A stretch of 64,000 nucleotides of DNA, taken from the NCBI GenBank assembly GCA_965153355.1, contig OZ231127.1, forward strand, positions 8,618,001 through 8,682,000, written 5' to 3'. Shown one piece after another: positions 52,430-64,000 of the stretch. Each line of letters opens with the position of its first letter. Position 1 is the first letter of the stretch. The DNA comes from Flaccisagitta enflata (taxonomy: Eukaryota > Chaetognatha > Sagittoidea > Aphragmophora). The position numbers and the translations under genes are program-made. The notes beneath the pieces were generated by a model, which saw only the letters and a program-made list of their open reading frames with translations, was not told the DNA's origin and ran no database searches.

Positions 52430-53830
52430 ACGGAGTAAGGCTTCGGTCGGGTTCGAACCCGGGGTTTCCCTGGCAGTCTATTCGATGGCGACTGCGTCTG
52501 CGGCGGCGACTGCGGTTGGCGTGTGTGGCGGCGGTTGACGGTGGTAGGGGGATGCGGTTTTGGTGGTGGCTGTGGCGTTAGCGGCCTTTGGAATCCCAAA
52601 TCCAAGTCACGACTTTGAAATTTTGATTTACATTCGAAGAACATCCGGGGAAAAGTGATCCTAGAGGGCGAACCTGAAGAATATCCGGAACTGCCAACGA
52701 CGTGAGCACAAACCAGAGGGCGGAGTCGGATTCTTCTACTCTATGCCAGTGGGAAGACTACTCATTCGATACCGACGCCGCCAATAACACTCACGCCACT
52801 GATGTCTCTATAGCTACGCCACTGATGCCATCAACAGCTACGCCACTGATGCCATCAACAGCTACGCCACTAATGCCACCAACGTCACAAAAACCTCTTT
52901 CGCCATTTCACCCTTCAACGCCAAGACGGCACTGACGCACTGACACAACCGTTGCCACTCAAGCCTATAAGACCACTATGATTGATTTCAAACACCCCTC
53001 TCAAAATTAGGCGAATTGGGATCGGAACAAGTCTGTAAAAGCTTTATAAATTACTTATGAAGAGTCTGAGTGTTAAGGTAACTTTGAAATATGTAATTAG
53101 CAGCAGGGTTTTACAATAATTGTCCAAAGAATGTCATTCAATGGCTCCTAATCCCTTCTTTCGATTGATATCATGCTGCTGTATGTTTGATGGAAGTTCC
53201 ACATTGACCAGTGAAACCAATCTGTTTGTCAAGAGAATCAGACACTTTGTAAGGCTGTTTCTTATTCCCAATGCGTCATTGTTGCTTGGTAGTTTTATAA
53301 CAACTCGGGGATGGCAGTTTTTTTTTTGAAAATATGGGAAAATTAGTGCCATCTCCTCATGAAAAGATTGCTTGTCAAAATCAGTCAAAAACTTCCACCT
53401 CATTTTTGACATAGCACACAACCAGGTCCACGCACTAGTGAGAATGCTCTTTTTGATCTCGGTTTGCGAAAATACTATGTTTTAGTTATCTCTATGTCAA
53501 ATTTCAGCCCTCTCACTGCATTTCTACTCTCAATTTTGATCTCTTTCCCAGTTCGTTTAATTTTGAGAGGGTGTTATTCACACAAGAAAGTGTAGCATAA
53601 TGACAAAAAGTGTACAAAATGGCGACTATATTACTCCAACAATGTCCCTAAGTCATTCACGCCACCATCGTCATAAAATAGACCACCGTAAAATCGCAAG
53701 TTGTGATTCACAACCACCAACTTTTTATCGTCAGCCTTTACCACTTCAACCACCGACACCATTTTAAGCCACTACAAGATATCTCTTCCTTCTGTAAAGT
53801 CCATTAACACCAGATGCCACCTGGCCCCGG
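52430..53830. other. Non-repetitive spacer, no gene supported
   Basis: A GC-rich stretch (52480-52600), three copies of a 24-bp unit with CTACGCCACTGATGCCATCA (52818-52880), and AT-rich sequence to 53830. GGGTTCGAACCC at 52448-52459 resembles a tRNA B box but no tRNA fold surrounds it. Short frames here show no conserved features. Confidence 0.5.
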
Positions 53831-53834
53831 ATAA

Positions 53835-53968
53835 AGACGAAAGAAGAAAAAGAAAAAGAAAAAGAAAAAGAAAAAGAAAAAGAAAAAGAAAAAGAAAAAG
53901 AAAGAAGAAGTAGAAGAAGAAGAAAAAGAAGAAAAACAAAAACAAAACAAAAACAAAAACAGAAGAGA

Positions 53969-54003
<35 letters not shown>

Positions 54004-54019
54004 AGAAAAAGAAGAAGAA

Positions 54020-54066
<47 letters not shown>

Positions 54067-54150
54067 AGAAGAAGATGATGAAAATGGAGATAAAGATGAA
54101 GATGAAGATGAGGAGGGAGATGAAAAAGAAGAAGGATAAAAAAGAAGAAA
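53835..54150. repeat. (GAAAAA)n and (GAA)n purine tract
   Basis: GAAAAA units, then AAACAAA, then GAA triplets to about 54150. Phe/Leu frames on the minus strand are artefacts. Confidence 0.95.
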
Positions 54151-54309
54151 AAAAGGAAAACAAAGAAAAGTCGCAAAAGCGTTAGATGGTGAGCGGTTGC
54201 TGACGTCCCCAAGTTACTATATGTGAGGTTAAGATAGTGATATTTTAAATGGAATCAATGATTTATGCTTGGGTTCATTGTGGGAAATTTTTGCAAGTTG
54301 GGTACAAAC

Positions 54310-54570
54310 CACAAAGCGAGAATTTGAGCCTTGAGACTCATGGCTCGATTCGGAGTTTCAAAGCAGGAATTTAAGTCTGAAATTAGGGCCTCAAGGCAAG
54401 GATTTGTGCATTAGACTGAGATTTGTGAGTTGGCCTAAAATAAGAGACATCAGGGGGGATTTGAGCCTCAAGGCTAGAATTTGTACCTTAGGTGTGAAAT
54501 TTGAGCTTCAAGGCTGGCATTTGAGCTTCGAAGCTGGGAAACAGACCTTGAGGCTGGAATAAGGCAATAG
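54310..54570. repeat. Degenerate GATTTGAGCC tract
   Basis: Words such as ATTTGAGCCTCAAGGCT recur at irregular spacing; a decayed member of the 20-bp array family. Confidence 0.65.
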
Positions 54571-54719
54571 GGTTGGGGAAGACATAGAGGAAGATGAAGA
54601 TGTAGAAGGAATAATCAATAAAAGCATAGGCCGTCGACCCTTCGAGGCCGCTGCCAAAAAAGAAATAGAAGGAAACGGGGAAGGAGATGGACGAGAAGAA
54701 GTAAAGGAAATGGTAGTAG

Positions 54720-54732
54720 AGATGATGATGAA

Positions 54733-54804
<72 letters not shown>

Positions 54805-54806
54805 AT

Positions 54807-54873
<67 letters not shown>

Positions 54874-54874
54874 A

Positions 54875-54927
<53 letters not shown>
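54720..54927. repeat. (GAT)n microsatellite
   Basis: About 65 GAT/ATG triplets with three single-base interruptions. Met, Ile and His homopolymer frames are artefacts. Confidence 0.98.
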
Positions 54928-55394
54928 CAGGTGGAGGAGGAGGAAAAGGAGGAGGAAGAGCAGGAAGAGAAGTTTTGAGGTCAATCATGACAAAGTTTTT
55001 GATGAATAGTGTAAATTTATATGTACAGGCCTTTTTTTAGTGATATTTTTGACAGAGCCAGTTGGGTTCTCTCTGCCCAATTTTACAGAGCCCGACGGAA
55101 AAATAGCAAGCCCGACAAAAACAACCACTTTCGTCAATTTCCATAATCATCTGAGCCTACATCATAGCACTGGCTTTTTGTGTCTATAAACAGAATGACA
55201 AGAGCATCAAAGAACTTTCTTTTCCCATCAACATAAAGACGCATTTACAAGTATTCAAGTGTTTGGGCAGAGGCAGTGATGCTTTGAAGTCCCGAAAACG
55301 CCAAAATAGCAAGAAGTTTATCATTGAACTGCTCTTGATTTTTGAGCAGCGAGCAGCACCCCCTTTCGGCAGGGGAAGGAAGATATTTGCAGGT

Positions 55395-55425
55395 TTTTGA
55401 AGACGAAGAAGAAGAAGAAGAAGTA

Positions 55426-55471
<46 letters not shown>

Positions 55472-55565
55472 GAGAAGAAGAAGAAGAAGAAGAAGAAGAA
55501 GAAAAGAAGAAGAATAGAAAAAGAAGAAGAAAAGAAAAAGAAGCAAAAGAAGGAAAAGAAGAAGA
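55395..55565. repeat. (GAA)n purine tract
   Basis: GAA triplets with GAG and AAG variants. Confidence 0.95.
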
Positions 55566-55891
55566 TTAAGGACAAGAACCAAAGATCAAATGACGTTTTG
55601 GTATTGGTATCATTTGCATATTGCAGTTTTAAGATAACCGCTCTATTGTAATTTGGTTGATTTGACATAATGTCAATTTGTGTAAATAATGTAACTTGAT
55701 CTTGATATTTTTGATTATAAACTAAAGAAAGAAAACATTATGCTTACCTAAAAGTAAGTGATCTTGTCATGTATTTCGTTTTGCGTTTTGAAAACAAAAT
55801 GTTCAATGGTGATAACAAATAGAGAAAAAAACCGTCAAAGGGTGAGATTCTTCGTACTCAGCGCATGTGATGATGTGAGCATCGTACTGGC

Positions 55892-57909
55892 CTCGGTCGC
55901 CAAACTGGATACTTAGGAACCAGATCTGGATACTTTTTAGGGGTGCCTAGATACCTGAAAAGGCATCTGGATATTGGCTACTAATCTGGATACTTTTGGG
56001 AGAAAAATTTAGATACTCCAGTTTAAATCTGGATACTTGAAATTTTAGCTTTAGAATTTTTTTTTAAACATGCTCAACTACTTATTTAAGGTAATGGACT
56101 TAAATTTGGGCTAATATAGTGAATTTTTTATCTTGGTCAAGCATATGTATATCTGATATAAATGTTCATATGTTTGCAAGTCAGTTTTTGGATGATGCAA
56201 ATTTGCCCCTGCTTACCGGCCAAGCATCCAATATTGTTTTTGATTCAATTCAAGATGCTCTTACTAAATTTTGAATGACATAAAATCACTGTGTCCTAGA
56301 GAGTATTTTGTCTTCATAGTTTTCCTTAAGCCTTCATAACCATGGCAAAGAAAAAAAAGACAGTTATTTCAATGTACTCCTACGCACTTATTTTTTTCAT
56401 TTGCTTAAAATCCTTTTAAGTAGTGTTAGTGAATCAAATTATCTAACCAGCAAAAAATCAGAACTAAAAAAAGTTCATTTTTGGGCCCGTAGCATCACTT
56501 TTTGTGAAAAAACATCAGAAATAAAGAAGGGGGAAAAATTCCATATTTGCAGCTTTTAAAGAATTAATTTTGATAAGTTTTACAAAAATTGATGCTACAT
56601 GTACAAAAGCAAACTTTTTTGAGTTCTGATTTTTTTGCCGAGTTAAAAAATTGACATACTATGAACACCTGAAAAGATTTTTGAGGCTGCTCAAAAAATG
56701 AGATTGCAGTAGTGACTGTATTTCATGTGAAAATTTTATCCAATTGGCGATTCATCATTAAACAATTTTTGAGTTCTGATTTTTTTGCAGAACTAAAAAT
56801 TTGTCACACTATTACCACCTAAAAGGATTTGAAGTCATTCAAAAAAATGGGTATATGGTGGTATTTTGAAAATCACTGTCTTTTTTATTTTTGCCATAGT
56901 TAGCCTTCTTAGTTTTCCTAAAGAGGCCCCAGATTTCTCATAGCATCATAAACAATGTTTTCAGCGTTGGACATAACTCTAAAAGTCGCTATATTGGTCT
57001 GTCTATCTGTTCATCTGTTTATTTGTTGAAAACTTTTTTAAAATGTGAGCAGTTTTTTAGTTGCGTGGCAAATGTGTGCTATGCAACTCCACCCTGTGTT
57101 GTTTGTCCATCTATCTGTTGGTTGGTCAGTCGGTCCCTTTTTTATTTTTTTGGTGTTTTTGGTGTTTTTGAGCTAACCTCTCCTGCTCAAATGCTCCAGT
57201 GACCTTTTCTGTCACAGCTCCTGCCCACCCACACGTGACTGGGGTAGCCGTGTAACCGGCCTTGTTAATATACTGCCTTAGCCCACCTGTCCGCAACTGG
57301 GGGAGTGTATGAGGCCTTGTCAATAAAAATAACCATTATGAAATATCACTTTTCTTTTTAATCTTTCTAGTTCTATTTTTAGTTCTTATTGTACCAAATC
57401 AAGTGGTACCTGTAGGGTTTGACATTGTACATCAAGGTGTGCCATTTTTTTTTGCTATTTGATTAATCTTACTTATGGGCGCCGCCTACCATACTAATTG
57501 TTATGAAATAAAGGCAATGCTGGGGCCAAAATACATCTTGTACCTTTCATTGAGATATGAAGTGATTAGGGATTATGAGCAAAATAATCATATGGCTATA
57601 AAACTATGACGTGCAAGATAATCCCTGCTGTTACAAATTGACTCCATAAATCTTTTATGGCAATCTTTTCTCAAATCCTCTTTGCATTGTTGATTGAAAA
57701 AGTTATGAGCGCATCTTCTACAATAATCAGTCTATTTATATCACCCAAATGTTTTGTTTTTTTGACAAACATCATTATTTATATTGATTTCTTTAATAAA
57801 ACGTTATCTAGATACTAATCTAGATACTAGCGAAGAAATCCTAGATACTTTCTGGATACTTTTTGGGGTTCCTTTAGATACTTGGCCTGCACTACATTTG
57901 GCGACCGAG
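55892..57909. mobile_element. 2.0 kb non-autonomous element, 13-bp inverted ends, 8-bp duplication
   Basis: The ends CTCGGTCGCCAAA and TTTGGCGACCGAG are perfect inverses. The 8-bp duplication GTACTGGC flanks them at 55884-55891 and 57910-57917. Inside each end are many TGGATACTT / AGATACT words in inverted order. The centre has two ~190 bp direct copies with TTGAGTTCTGATTTTTTTGC (near 56620 and 56770) and a CCGT element (57057-57270). The 8-bp duplication suggests the hAT class; no transposase is present. Confidence 0.8.
57057..57270 (+). repeat. CCGT element, subtype A, diverged
   Basis: Begins TTGCGTGGCAAATGTGTGC with the terminal palindrome decayed, continues CACCCTGTGTTGTTTGTCC and ends CCCACCCACACGTGACTGGG and GTGTAACCGGCCTTG. 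Confidence 0.7.
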
Positions 57910-57951
57910 GTACTGGCCGTTCAGGAACCCAGGGATGATTATGTTGTCCAG

Positions 57952-58935
57952 CAGAGGTGTCACGAACTAATCGACTGGTCGATTGATCGGGTCGATTTTC
58001 AGTGTTTGTAAACAATCTTCCTGAGTCACCAAAACACAAATGAATCGGGTCGATTTTTTGTGTTTTTTTACTCTGGCTAGCATAGGCTTGATTTGATGAT
58101 GCGACTGATTAAAATTTGAGTTAGAAGGATAAAAAAAGCTCGTAAAATTGAATTCTTGGGGAGGGTTTCACATCCAAGCAATGATTAGGCTTTGGGATGA
58201 AGACAGGTAGTCAAAAAATTGGATATTCACTGTGATTTTCATTGGTTAGCATAGAAATGAAACGCATTGAGTTAGAAATTTGTTTTTGGCGCCATTTTAA
58301 AGAAAATCTGAAGCTCTTTTATTTGCTCAACATAACATGTAGCTCAGACAATCCTGAGCTGCATCATTGACAAAAACCGAGTGACTAGAATTGAATTCCT
58401 TATTGGAAGAAAATTGAAATTAGCCATTTTTTCAATCATTGATTTTTTGCTTCAAACCTTTGCCATTTCTAAATAGAGCTACAATGACCAGCAACATCCC
58501 ATTAAGAAGATTTTTTACAAGACTTTCAAACGGTCATGGATTGTCTATGGTTCAGGCCCATAGTTAAGAAGAAATAAGCAAAACAAAGTGTTCGCTTTTT
58601 TTATTTACCATAGTTAAATATAAAAGTACAGATAAAATTGCAGAACCCAGGCTCTGAAACAAAATTCAACTACAAAAGCTTGTCTCTCCTGATAAGCTGG
58701 CTCTTATTTCTTTTTTCATATCAATGAGTGGCTACAATGTGGATAACTTATCAGTTGATATAGAGTGGCTTCTGAAACATGTTGCCGTGATTGTAAATGA
58801 TATTTCACATGGTAAAAGGGCTAACTGGCAAAAAGATCGACCTATGGTCGATTTTGGGTCGATTTTTGGGAGGGGTTCGACCATGATTCGTTCGACCTGG
58901 TCGATTTTTAAAATCAATAGTTCGTTACATCTATG
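57952..58935. mobile_element. hAT-type non-autonomous element, 8-bp duplication
   Basis: Left end CAGAGGTGTCACGAACTA; right end is the inverse of CATAGATGTAACGAACTA. The 8-bp duplication TTGTCCAG is perfect at 57944-57951 and 58936-58943. Subterminal GGTCGATTTT words repeat at both ends (58005 and 58850-58905), as in hAT elements. 984 bp, no transposase. Confidence 0.9.
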
Positions 58936-59137
58936 TTGTCCAGAAATGTGCACGGATATCTAAGGCCAGATTCTGTGACACTGCTGTTCCCGGGTCTTGG
59001 TGGCAACGACTACTGGAGCAAACACTGTGTCAGAACATATATGGCCTTTGCCTTCCTGATGTTAAGACATCTCCTCGCAATGACTAGTGAAAATTTAAGT
59101 AAACTGATTAAAAACTAGATTTACTGTCTATCATTTT

Positions 59138-59345
59138 TAAGTGCGGACACGCAACTCTATAAGAGGCTTTGTCCGTCCATCTGTCTGTCCGTCCGTTGGT
59201 CTGTCCGTCATAGTAATTGAGTCGAAAAATGGGAAAACAAGCGTTTTCAATACTTTTTGTGCAAGTTTGAGTGTTGGGGTGGGCTGAGGTGTCAATGGGG
59301 GTTGGATGCCCCTGCCCACCCGTCCCCCACGATATTGTGACCCCG
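59138..59345 (+). repeat. CCGT element, subtype B
   Basis: TGCGGACACGCAACTCTATA, AGAGGCTTTGTCCGTCC, TCGAAAAATGGGAAAAC, GATGCCCCTGCCCACCCG, then ATATTGTGACCCCGCGTCA. Confidence 0.8.
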
Positions 59346-59424
59346 CGTCACTAGCTTCTTCTTTTTTTTCTTTATCAAAAATGACTAATTGAGGATTGAA
59401 AAAAAATCTAAAGAAAAATCAGTT

Positions 59425-59545
59425 TAAATATCTAAATATCTAAATATCTAAATATCTAAATATCTAAATATCTAGATATATAAATATCTAAATATCTTAA
59501 TATCTAGATATATAAATATCTGAATATTTAAATATCTAAATAAAA
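59425..59545. repeat. (AAATATCT)n repeat
   Basis: About thirteen 8-bp units with TAGATATA variants. The following 59550-60980 has purine-rich, low-complexity stretches (60450-60700) but no supported gene. Confidence 0.9.
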
Positions 59546-60989
59546 ATCAGTTAAAATATTTTTTTTTTCTAAATCCACTGGATAACTGGTCCACTGAAGT
59601 GTGAAATTTACATTACAAAAGTTACCTTATTGCTAATCCCCACACTCAAGTCAAGTCGATAGCATTCAGGGGAAAATTTGTGCTTCATGGCAGAAAAGAA
59701 AAATCAAGAGGCCTGCGACTGACAAACCAATGAATGGACCAATCGACCAAGTTGAGAAGCGTTGCAGCGGAGTGGATAAGTTGACAAGTGGCTTGAGCGG
59801 GATAAAGTGTCGTTAGGAACTCATTTCCCATCAGGGCGGGATTTGGTGGTCTGTGTGCACGCAACTAAAAAAAATGTTTAACGCATTTATCTTTTAACTG
59901 TTAACATTTCACGATAGAGACAGTGGAGATAATACATTTGCTTTCTAGCTTCTTACTCTTGAGTAATTCTTATATCGCAAACAGATAGTGTGTTCTTTTG
60001 TAAGTTTACGAAAATGATCAAATTAACTTGAGTCTAACATATCTCACAAAATCAGCGAGAGTCCGCCGGGCTAAGAGCCAGCAAAAAGGGAAAGCCCGAG
60101 AGCAAAATAGAGAGCCCCGGGCTCGCATATGTACACAGGCCAGGTTTTAGGACGTTGAAAGCGCCTGGGTATCAATGAAACTAACGCTAATGGAGCTGAC
60201 GACGAGTGATCTAACGATGACGAGAGTTGACATCTAAAACAACGACGAAGATGACGACGAAACATGACGTCAACGATAACGACGATGCCAGCGAGGACGA
60301 CGACGAAAGCGGCGACGCGAATGATGAAAGCGAAGAAGAAATTTTTTGGCGCCGCCGAATTTGGCGAAAGACTTTTCCCCAGAATAACACCGGAACAGGA
60401 GAAAGGAAACAGAGAGGCAAGACGAGGAGGAAGAAAAACTACAAGGGAAAGTAGAAGAAGAGGAGGAGGAGATGGAGGAAGAGGTGGTGAAGGGAGGAAG
60501 AAGAAAAGAAGGAAAAAAGGAAAAAAAGAATAAATAAATAAATAGATAAACGAATGAGGAAACAAGAAAGAGAAAATGAAACAGAAGAAAAGAAAGACAA
60601 AAACGAGAAAGAGAAACCTGGGAAAAAGAAAAAAAAGAGGATAATAGCTGAGAAGAAAAAGGAGAGGACGAAAAACAAAAAGATATGGAGAGTACCAAAA
60701 AAAGAACGAAAATGATGGTAAAACTAATTGGTATAGAGGCTCTAGTGAGGAGCAGTGAAGATCTGCTAGGGTTCGAATCCTGCTTATTTCAGCTAGGAAA
60801 ACTTGAAGCCGCTAAAAGCCGCTGCCTAAATGTTGATGTTCGTTAAAGAATTGCGATATGCAACCACATAGCTACCTTGTGTATGCACATACAAATGAAA
60901 ACGCCAGCAGATCTACTTCACTGCCCAATATTCACATGGGTGGTTCCATCTCAAAATGTACAAACGGAAAAACCTCACTTCGTCATACA

Positions 60990-61165
60990 CTAAGTCGCAT
61001 GCGGGTGGGCAGGGGCAGTGGTAAAAAAGGCTAAAAAAACATTTGGGCAGGAGCAGTCATGCAAAAACCGCTCGTAAACGCCGAAAAAAGCTAACGGTGA
61101 CGGACGGACGGACGGACCAACCGACCTACAAAGCGGGTTATAGAGTCGCGTGCTCGCGACTAAAA
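60990..61165 (-). repeat. CCGT element, subtype A
   Basis: AGTCGCATGCGGGTGGGCAG, GGACGGACGGACGGACC, then ACAAAGCGGGTTATAGAGTC and GCGTGCTCGCGAC. Confidence 0.85.
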
Positions 61166-61439
61166 ACGGACAAAAAAGCTTCACTTTTCCTGGCTAAAAG
61201 AGGAAAGAACCAACGCATGAAATCTAAAAAGAACAAGAAGAAATGAAGAAGAGAAGTCAGTAGCTGGAAAGAAAGAAGAGAAAGGCAGGAAAGATGATCA
61301 AGATGAGAGAGAATCAGAGAAAAGTGACAGAAAGAAGACAACACAGGTTAAAGAAAAGCGAGAAGAGGAAGAAGAAAATCAAAAGTAGAGGAAGAGGAAA
61401 AGAAGTTTACAAAAAAGCGATATATGCAAGACGAAATTA

Positions 61440-61551
<112 letters not shown>

Positions 61552-62002
61552 AAAAAGGCAATCTTAAATGACCCTTCGGCCGTCAATCAATAAGGCGGAA
61601 AAATAGATAAGCGTGAACAGCATAAGCCTAGTGTGCTGAATTTCCGCCGTACTAGGTTTATCTAGTTAGAATCTTATCTGTTAGGTTAGGTTTAGATACA
61701 CACTTAAGGTAGAATCTTATCTTACTGGGCTAAGTAGAAGTATACCTTTCATGCTCATATGCTAAAGGATGTTTCCTCCATAGTGCTCGACAGGATCAAG
61801 AATCTACAGAAAAAAAAACATGAAACAAGACTTTATAGAGAAACCCAATAATGCGGAAGTGTCACTGTTTTGCATTACCAGACGTGCCGCCACACGTACA
61901 CATTCAGTGCCAGAACTCCATTTAGTAAACTGATATGAAACATTGAATATTTCAAATGGAACTTAAAAATGGATGAGACTCTGGAGATAAAAGGCGAGAG
62001 GA

Positions 62003-62004
<2 letters not shown>

Positions 62005-62099
<95 letters not shown>

Positions 62100-62105
62100 G
62101 AAAAA
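62005..62105. repeat. (GAAA)n microsatellite
   Basis: About 25 GAAA units. Confidence 0.98.
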
Positions 62106-62424
62106 AAAGGAGCAGCGGAAAACATGGAATATGCATTATTGCATGTTGGATGTGCCGTACAACAAACGTGAAAAATGCTTCAAGACAGATTGAACAAATA
62201 ACGATAATGTTATCACAAATGGCGAAAGGAATGAAAAATAAGGTATTGAGGTTACCTAAGAATGGTGAGCAGAGGGAAGTACCTTCGCTACTGTTTAACG
62301 AGCTGTCAATTCGTTGTTTTTTTTCATGATGCTCATTTTCATGTCCGACTGCCCAAAAAGTCAAACTGTTAGTTTGTCCCTTAATCTATTTGACTACTTA
62401 CTGCTTACGTCTCTGTCTGATCCG

Positions 62425-62540
<116 letters not shown>

Positions 62541-62639
62541 CCTCCTCTGCCCTTTCTTATATCTGTCTATTAACAAGAAAAGAGAGAAAACATTGATTAA
62601 CATTCATTTATTAATGCATTTACGAGTTTCCGAACAAAC

Positions 62640-62960
62640 ATCGAGTGGAGTGGTAAGTGGCAACGGAGGAGGAGGCGGCGGCGGCAAAGGAAGAAAGAGA
62701 AATGGCGGAGTAAGTGGTGATGGCTTTGAAGGCGTTGCTTGCGATGGAGGCGGAGGAGGCGAGCTGGTTATAACAAGCCTGATTGTCAAGTAGCGCTTAA
62801 AAAGATAAGCAGATTTCGGAGATGGAAGATGATGGAAGTGGAGATGCTACATGGTCTAGTAGTGGCGGTGTTGGCGGAAGAAGTCGCAAGTACGGTGGCG
62901 GTGGTGGCGGAAGAAGTCGCAAGTACGGTGGAGAGGTTAAAAGTGGTGAACAGTTTTGTC
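62640..62960. repeat. GGCGGA-rich low complexity with a 27-bp duplication
   Basis: GGAGGAGGCGGCGGC-type sequence, then two copies of a 27-bp unit with GGCGGAAGAAGTCGCAAGTA (about 62870-62930). Gly-rich and Pro-rich frames here are not convincing proteins. Confidence 0.7.
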
Positions 62961-63224
62961 GGAGAGGTACTACCGACTTTGCCCCTGTTTCGTGAAAAAA
63001 GCCCGCCTCCCACGTCACAGCCACCTTGTATGTTTTTCCTCATGCATAATTCCATTCTTTTTTTTTTCTCGCTTTCCATTTTTCTCTTTTTTTTTCTTTT
63101 TACTCGTAGCTCCTCTTTTTAACCTTCTCTCTACATCGTTTTTTTTTCTTTCCCTCCTAAATTTCTTCGTCTTAGATTCTTAATTTTTTTCTTTTTTTTT
63201 CTTTTTTTCTTTGTATATTTCTTT

Positions 63225-63231
63225 TTTTCTC

Positions 63232-63314
<83 letters not shown>

Positions 63315-63330
63315 CTCTTTCTTTCTTCTT
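63225..63330. repeat. (CTTT)n microsatellite
   Basis: About 24 CTTT units within a longer T-rich pyrimidine tract (63050-63340). Confidence 0.97.
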
Positions 63331-63477
63331 TCTTAACAGCTTCTGATTGTTACTTTCCTTTCCCCTGTCTTTGGCAAATGACAAATTAGTTTGATTTCTT
63401 TTCCGGTACGATCTGCAAACTTTTTTACAAAATCTTTCAGTCATCAAAATTTTAAAGTTTCCAATCATAGATTTCAA

Positions 63478-63665
63478 CAAGGCTGTATACACGGCTACCC
63501 AAGTTGCGTGCGGATGAGCAGGAACAGTGATTAAAAAGGCTAACCAAGCATTTGGGCAAGAGCGGTAATGCAAAAAAGACCCGTGAATGCAGAAAAAGCT
63601 GAGTATGACCAACCGACCTACCGGCCATCTGACCGACATTGAAATTTAAAGAGTCGCGTGCACGT
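63478..63665 (-). repeat. CCGT element, subtype A, diverged
   Basis: AAGGCTGTATACACGGCTAC, TTGCGTGCGGATGAGCAGG, ACCAACCGACCTACCGG, then AGAGTCGCGTGCACG. It lies about 20 bp from the exon at 63684. Confidence 0.7.
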
Positions 63666-63683
63666 TTTCTGACTGGCAGTTAC

Positions 63684-63834
63684 CCTTCTATAGTTAAACC
63701 GTACGTTATTTTTAATTCTGACATGCAAACGAAGATTTCTCCCAATCCCAGCGGGTTGTCCAATATGAACCGCACCATGGTGATTCCAATCTCAGCGAAA
63801 AAAAACAAACGAAAATTGTCATTGCTCAATTGGA
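63684..63834 (-). CDS. Probable internal exon of an unrecognised host gene
   Basis: On the minus strand an acceptor TTTCTTTCTAG precedes a 151-nt stretch open in one frame, and a donor GTAACT follows. The peptide is hydrophobic with a conserved look (FRLFFFAEIGITMVRFIL, then NPLGLGEIF and MSELKITYGLTIE). Phase is 2 nt at the start and 1 nt at the end. It may come from a membrane or mitochondrial protein, but no family is recognised and no neighbouring exon is identified within the window. Confidence 0.45.
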
Positions 63835-64000
63835 CTAGAAAGAAATACACAAACTTGTTGAGCAGATTGTGAATACCAATTTGCATTTGACAATTACGAT
63901 AACACCTATTCTGAAAGAGTGCTGTCCCGTTCTAAAGGTATTTGCAAAATCTTTAGACTGAGACTAATCTGGTGGCTGTGGCATTACTCCTTCCAAATTT

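Noticed and set aside
52440-52470. tRNA gene or tRNA-derived SINE
   Set aside because: GGGTTCGAACCC matches a B box but no acceptor, D or anticodon stem can be drawn, and no A box is found at the right distance.
54488-55009. Poly-Met, poly-Ile and poly-His frames
   Set aside because: All come from the (GAT)n repeat read in different frames.

Overview
This is nuclear DNA of an intron-bearing eukaryote, most likely a marine invertebrate animal; the species cannot be named from the sequence. The reasons are spliceosomal introns with GT..AG ends, a 5'-truncated LINE, several kinds of small DNA transposon with clean target-site duplications, and very dense microsatellites and satellites. No tRNA or rRNA gene and no clearly recognised housekeeping gene was found.

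The centre of the window, about 5.9 to 35.8 kb, looks like an old, intron-invaded Polinton/Maverick (adintovirus-like) element. Rightward genes run from 5.9 to 20.8 kb: a packaging ATPase fragment, a small basic protein, an uncharacterised protein of a kind seen in such elements, a retroviral-type (RVE) integrase, a small membrane protein, a probable penton, charged small proteins, a protein with a histone H1-like C-terminus, the double-jelly-roll major capsid protein (seven exons), an Arg/Lys-rich core-like protein and a protein-primed family B DNA polymerase. ATPase, integrase and polymerase carry stops and/or one-base frame shifts. The capsid gene has one shift at an A run.

Tail to tail with the polymerase, leftward genes run from 35.8 to 21.2 kb: a four-exon single-pass membrane protein, a single-exon type I membrane protein, a five-exon acidic protein of about 1,015 residues ending in zinc fingers, and a 16-exon superfamily 3 helicase of parvovirus-NS1 type. 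All 28 introns inferred in the four spliced genes keep phase. Two helicase introns coincide with terminal-inverted-repeat elements, which points to intron gain by transposon insertion. Polymerase, helicase, integrase, ATPase and capsid proteins together would form a replication, integration and virion-building set; whether the leftward block belongs to the same element is inferred from layout. No adenain-type protease and no terminal repeats of the whole element were identified.

The flanks are repeats. The left flank (0 to 5.9 kb) has a two-exon gene fragment, CA/GTT/GA tracts, a TA-flanked MITE and a 72-77 bp minisatellite. The right flank (36 to 64 kb) has a ~350 bp satellite with inverted copies, a mariner-type MITE, a LINE reverse transcriptase, 1.9 kb of short-unit arrays, a 3.8 kb foldback element with a Harbinger-type MITE inside, two elements with 8-bp target duplications nested in one former reading frame, and a probable host exon at the far end. 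One dispersed family (here called the CCGT element: a palindromic GTCGCG end followed by CCGTCCGTCGGT-like repeats) occurs about 18 times, often inside introns.
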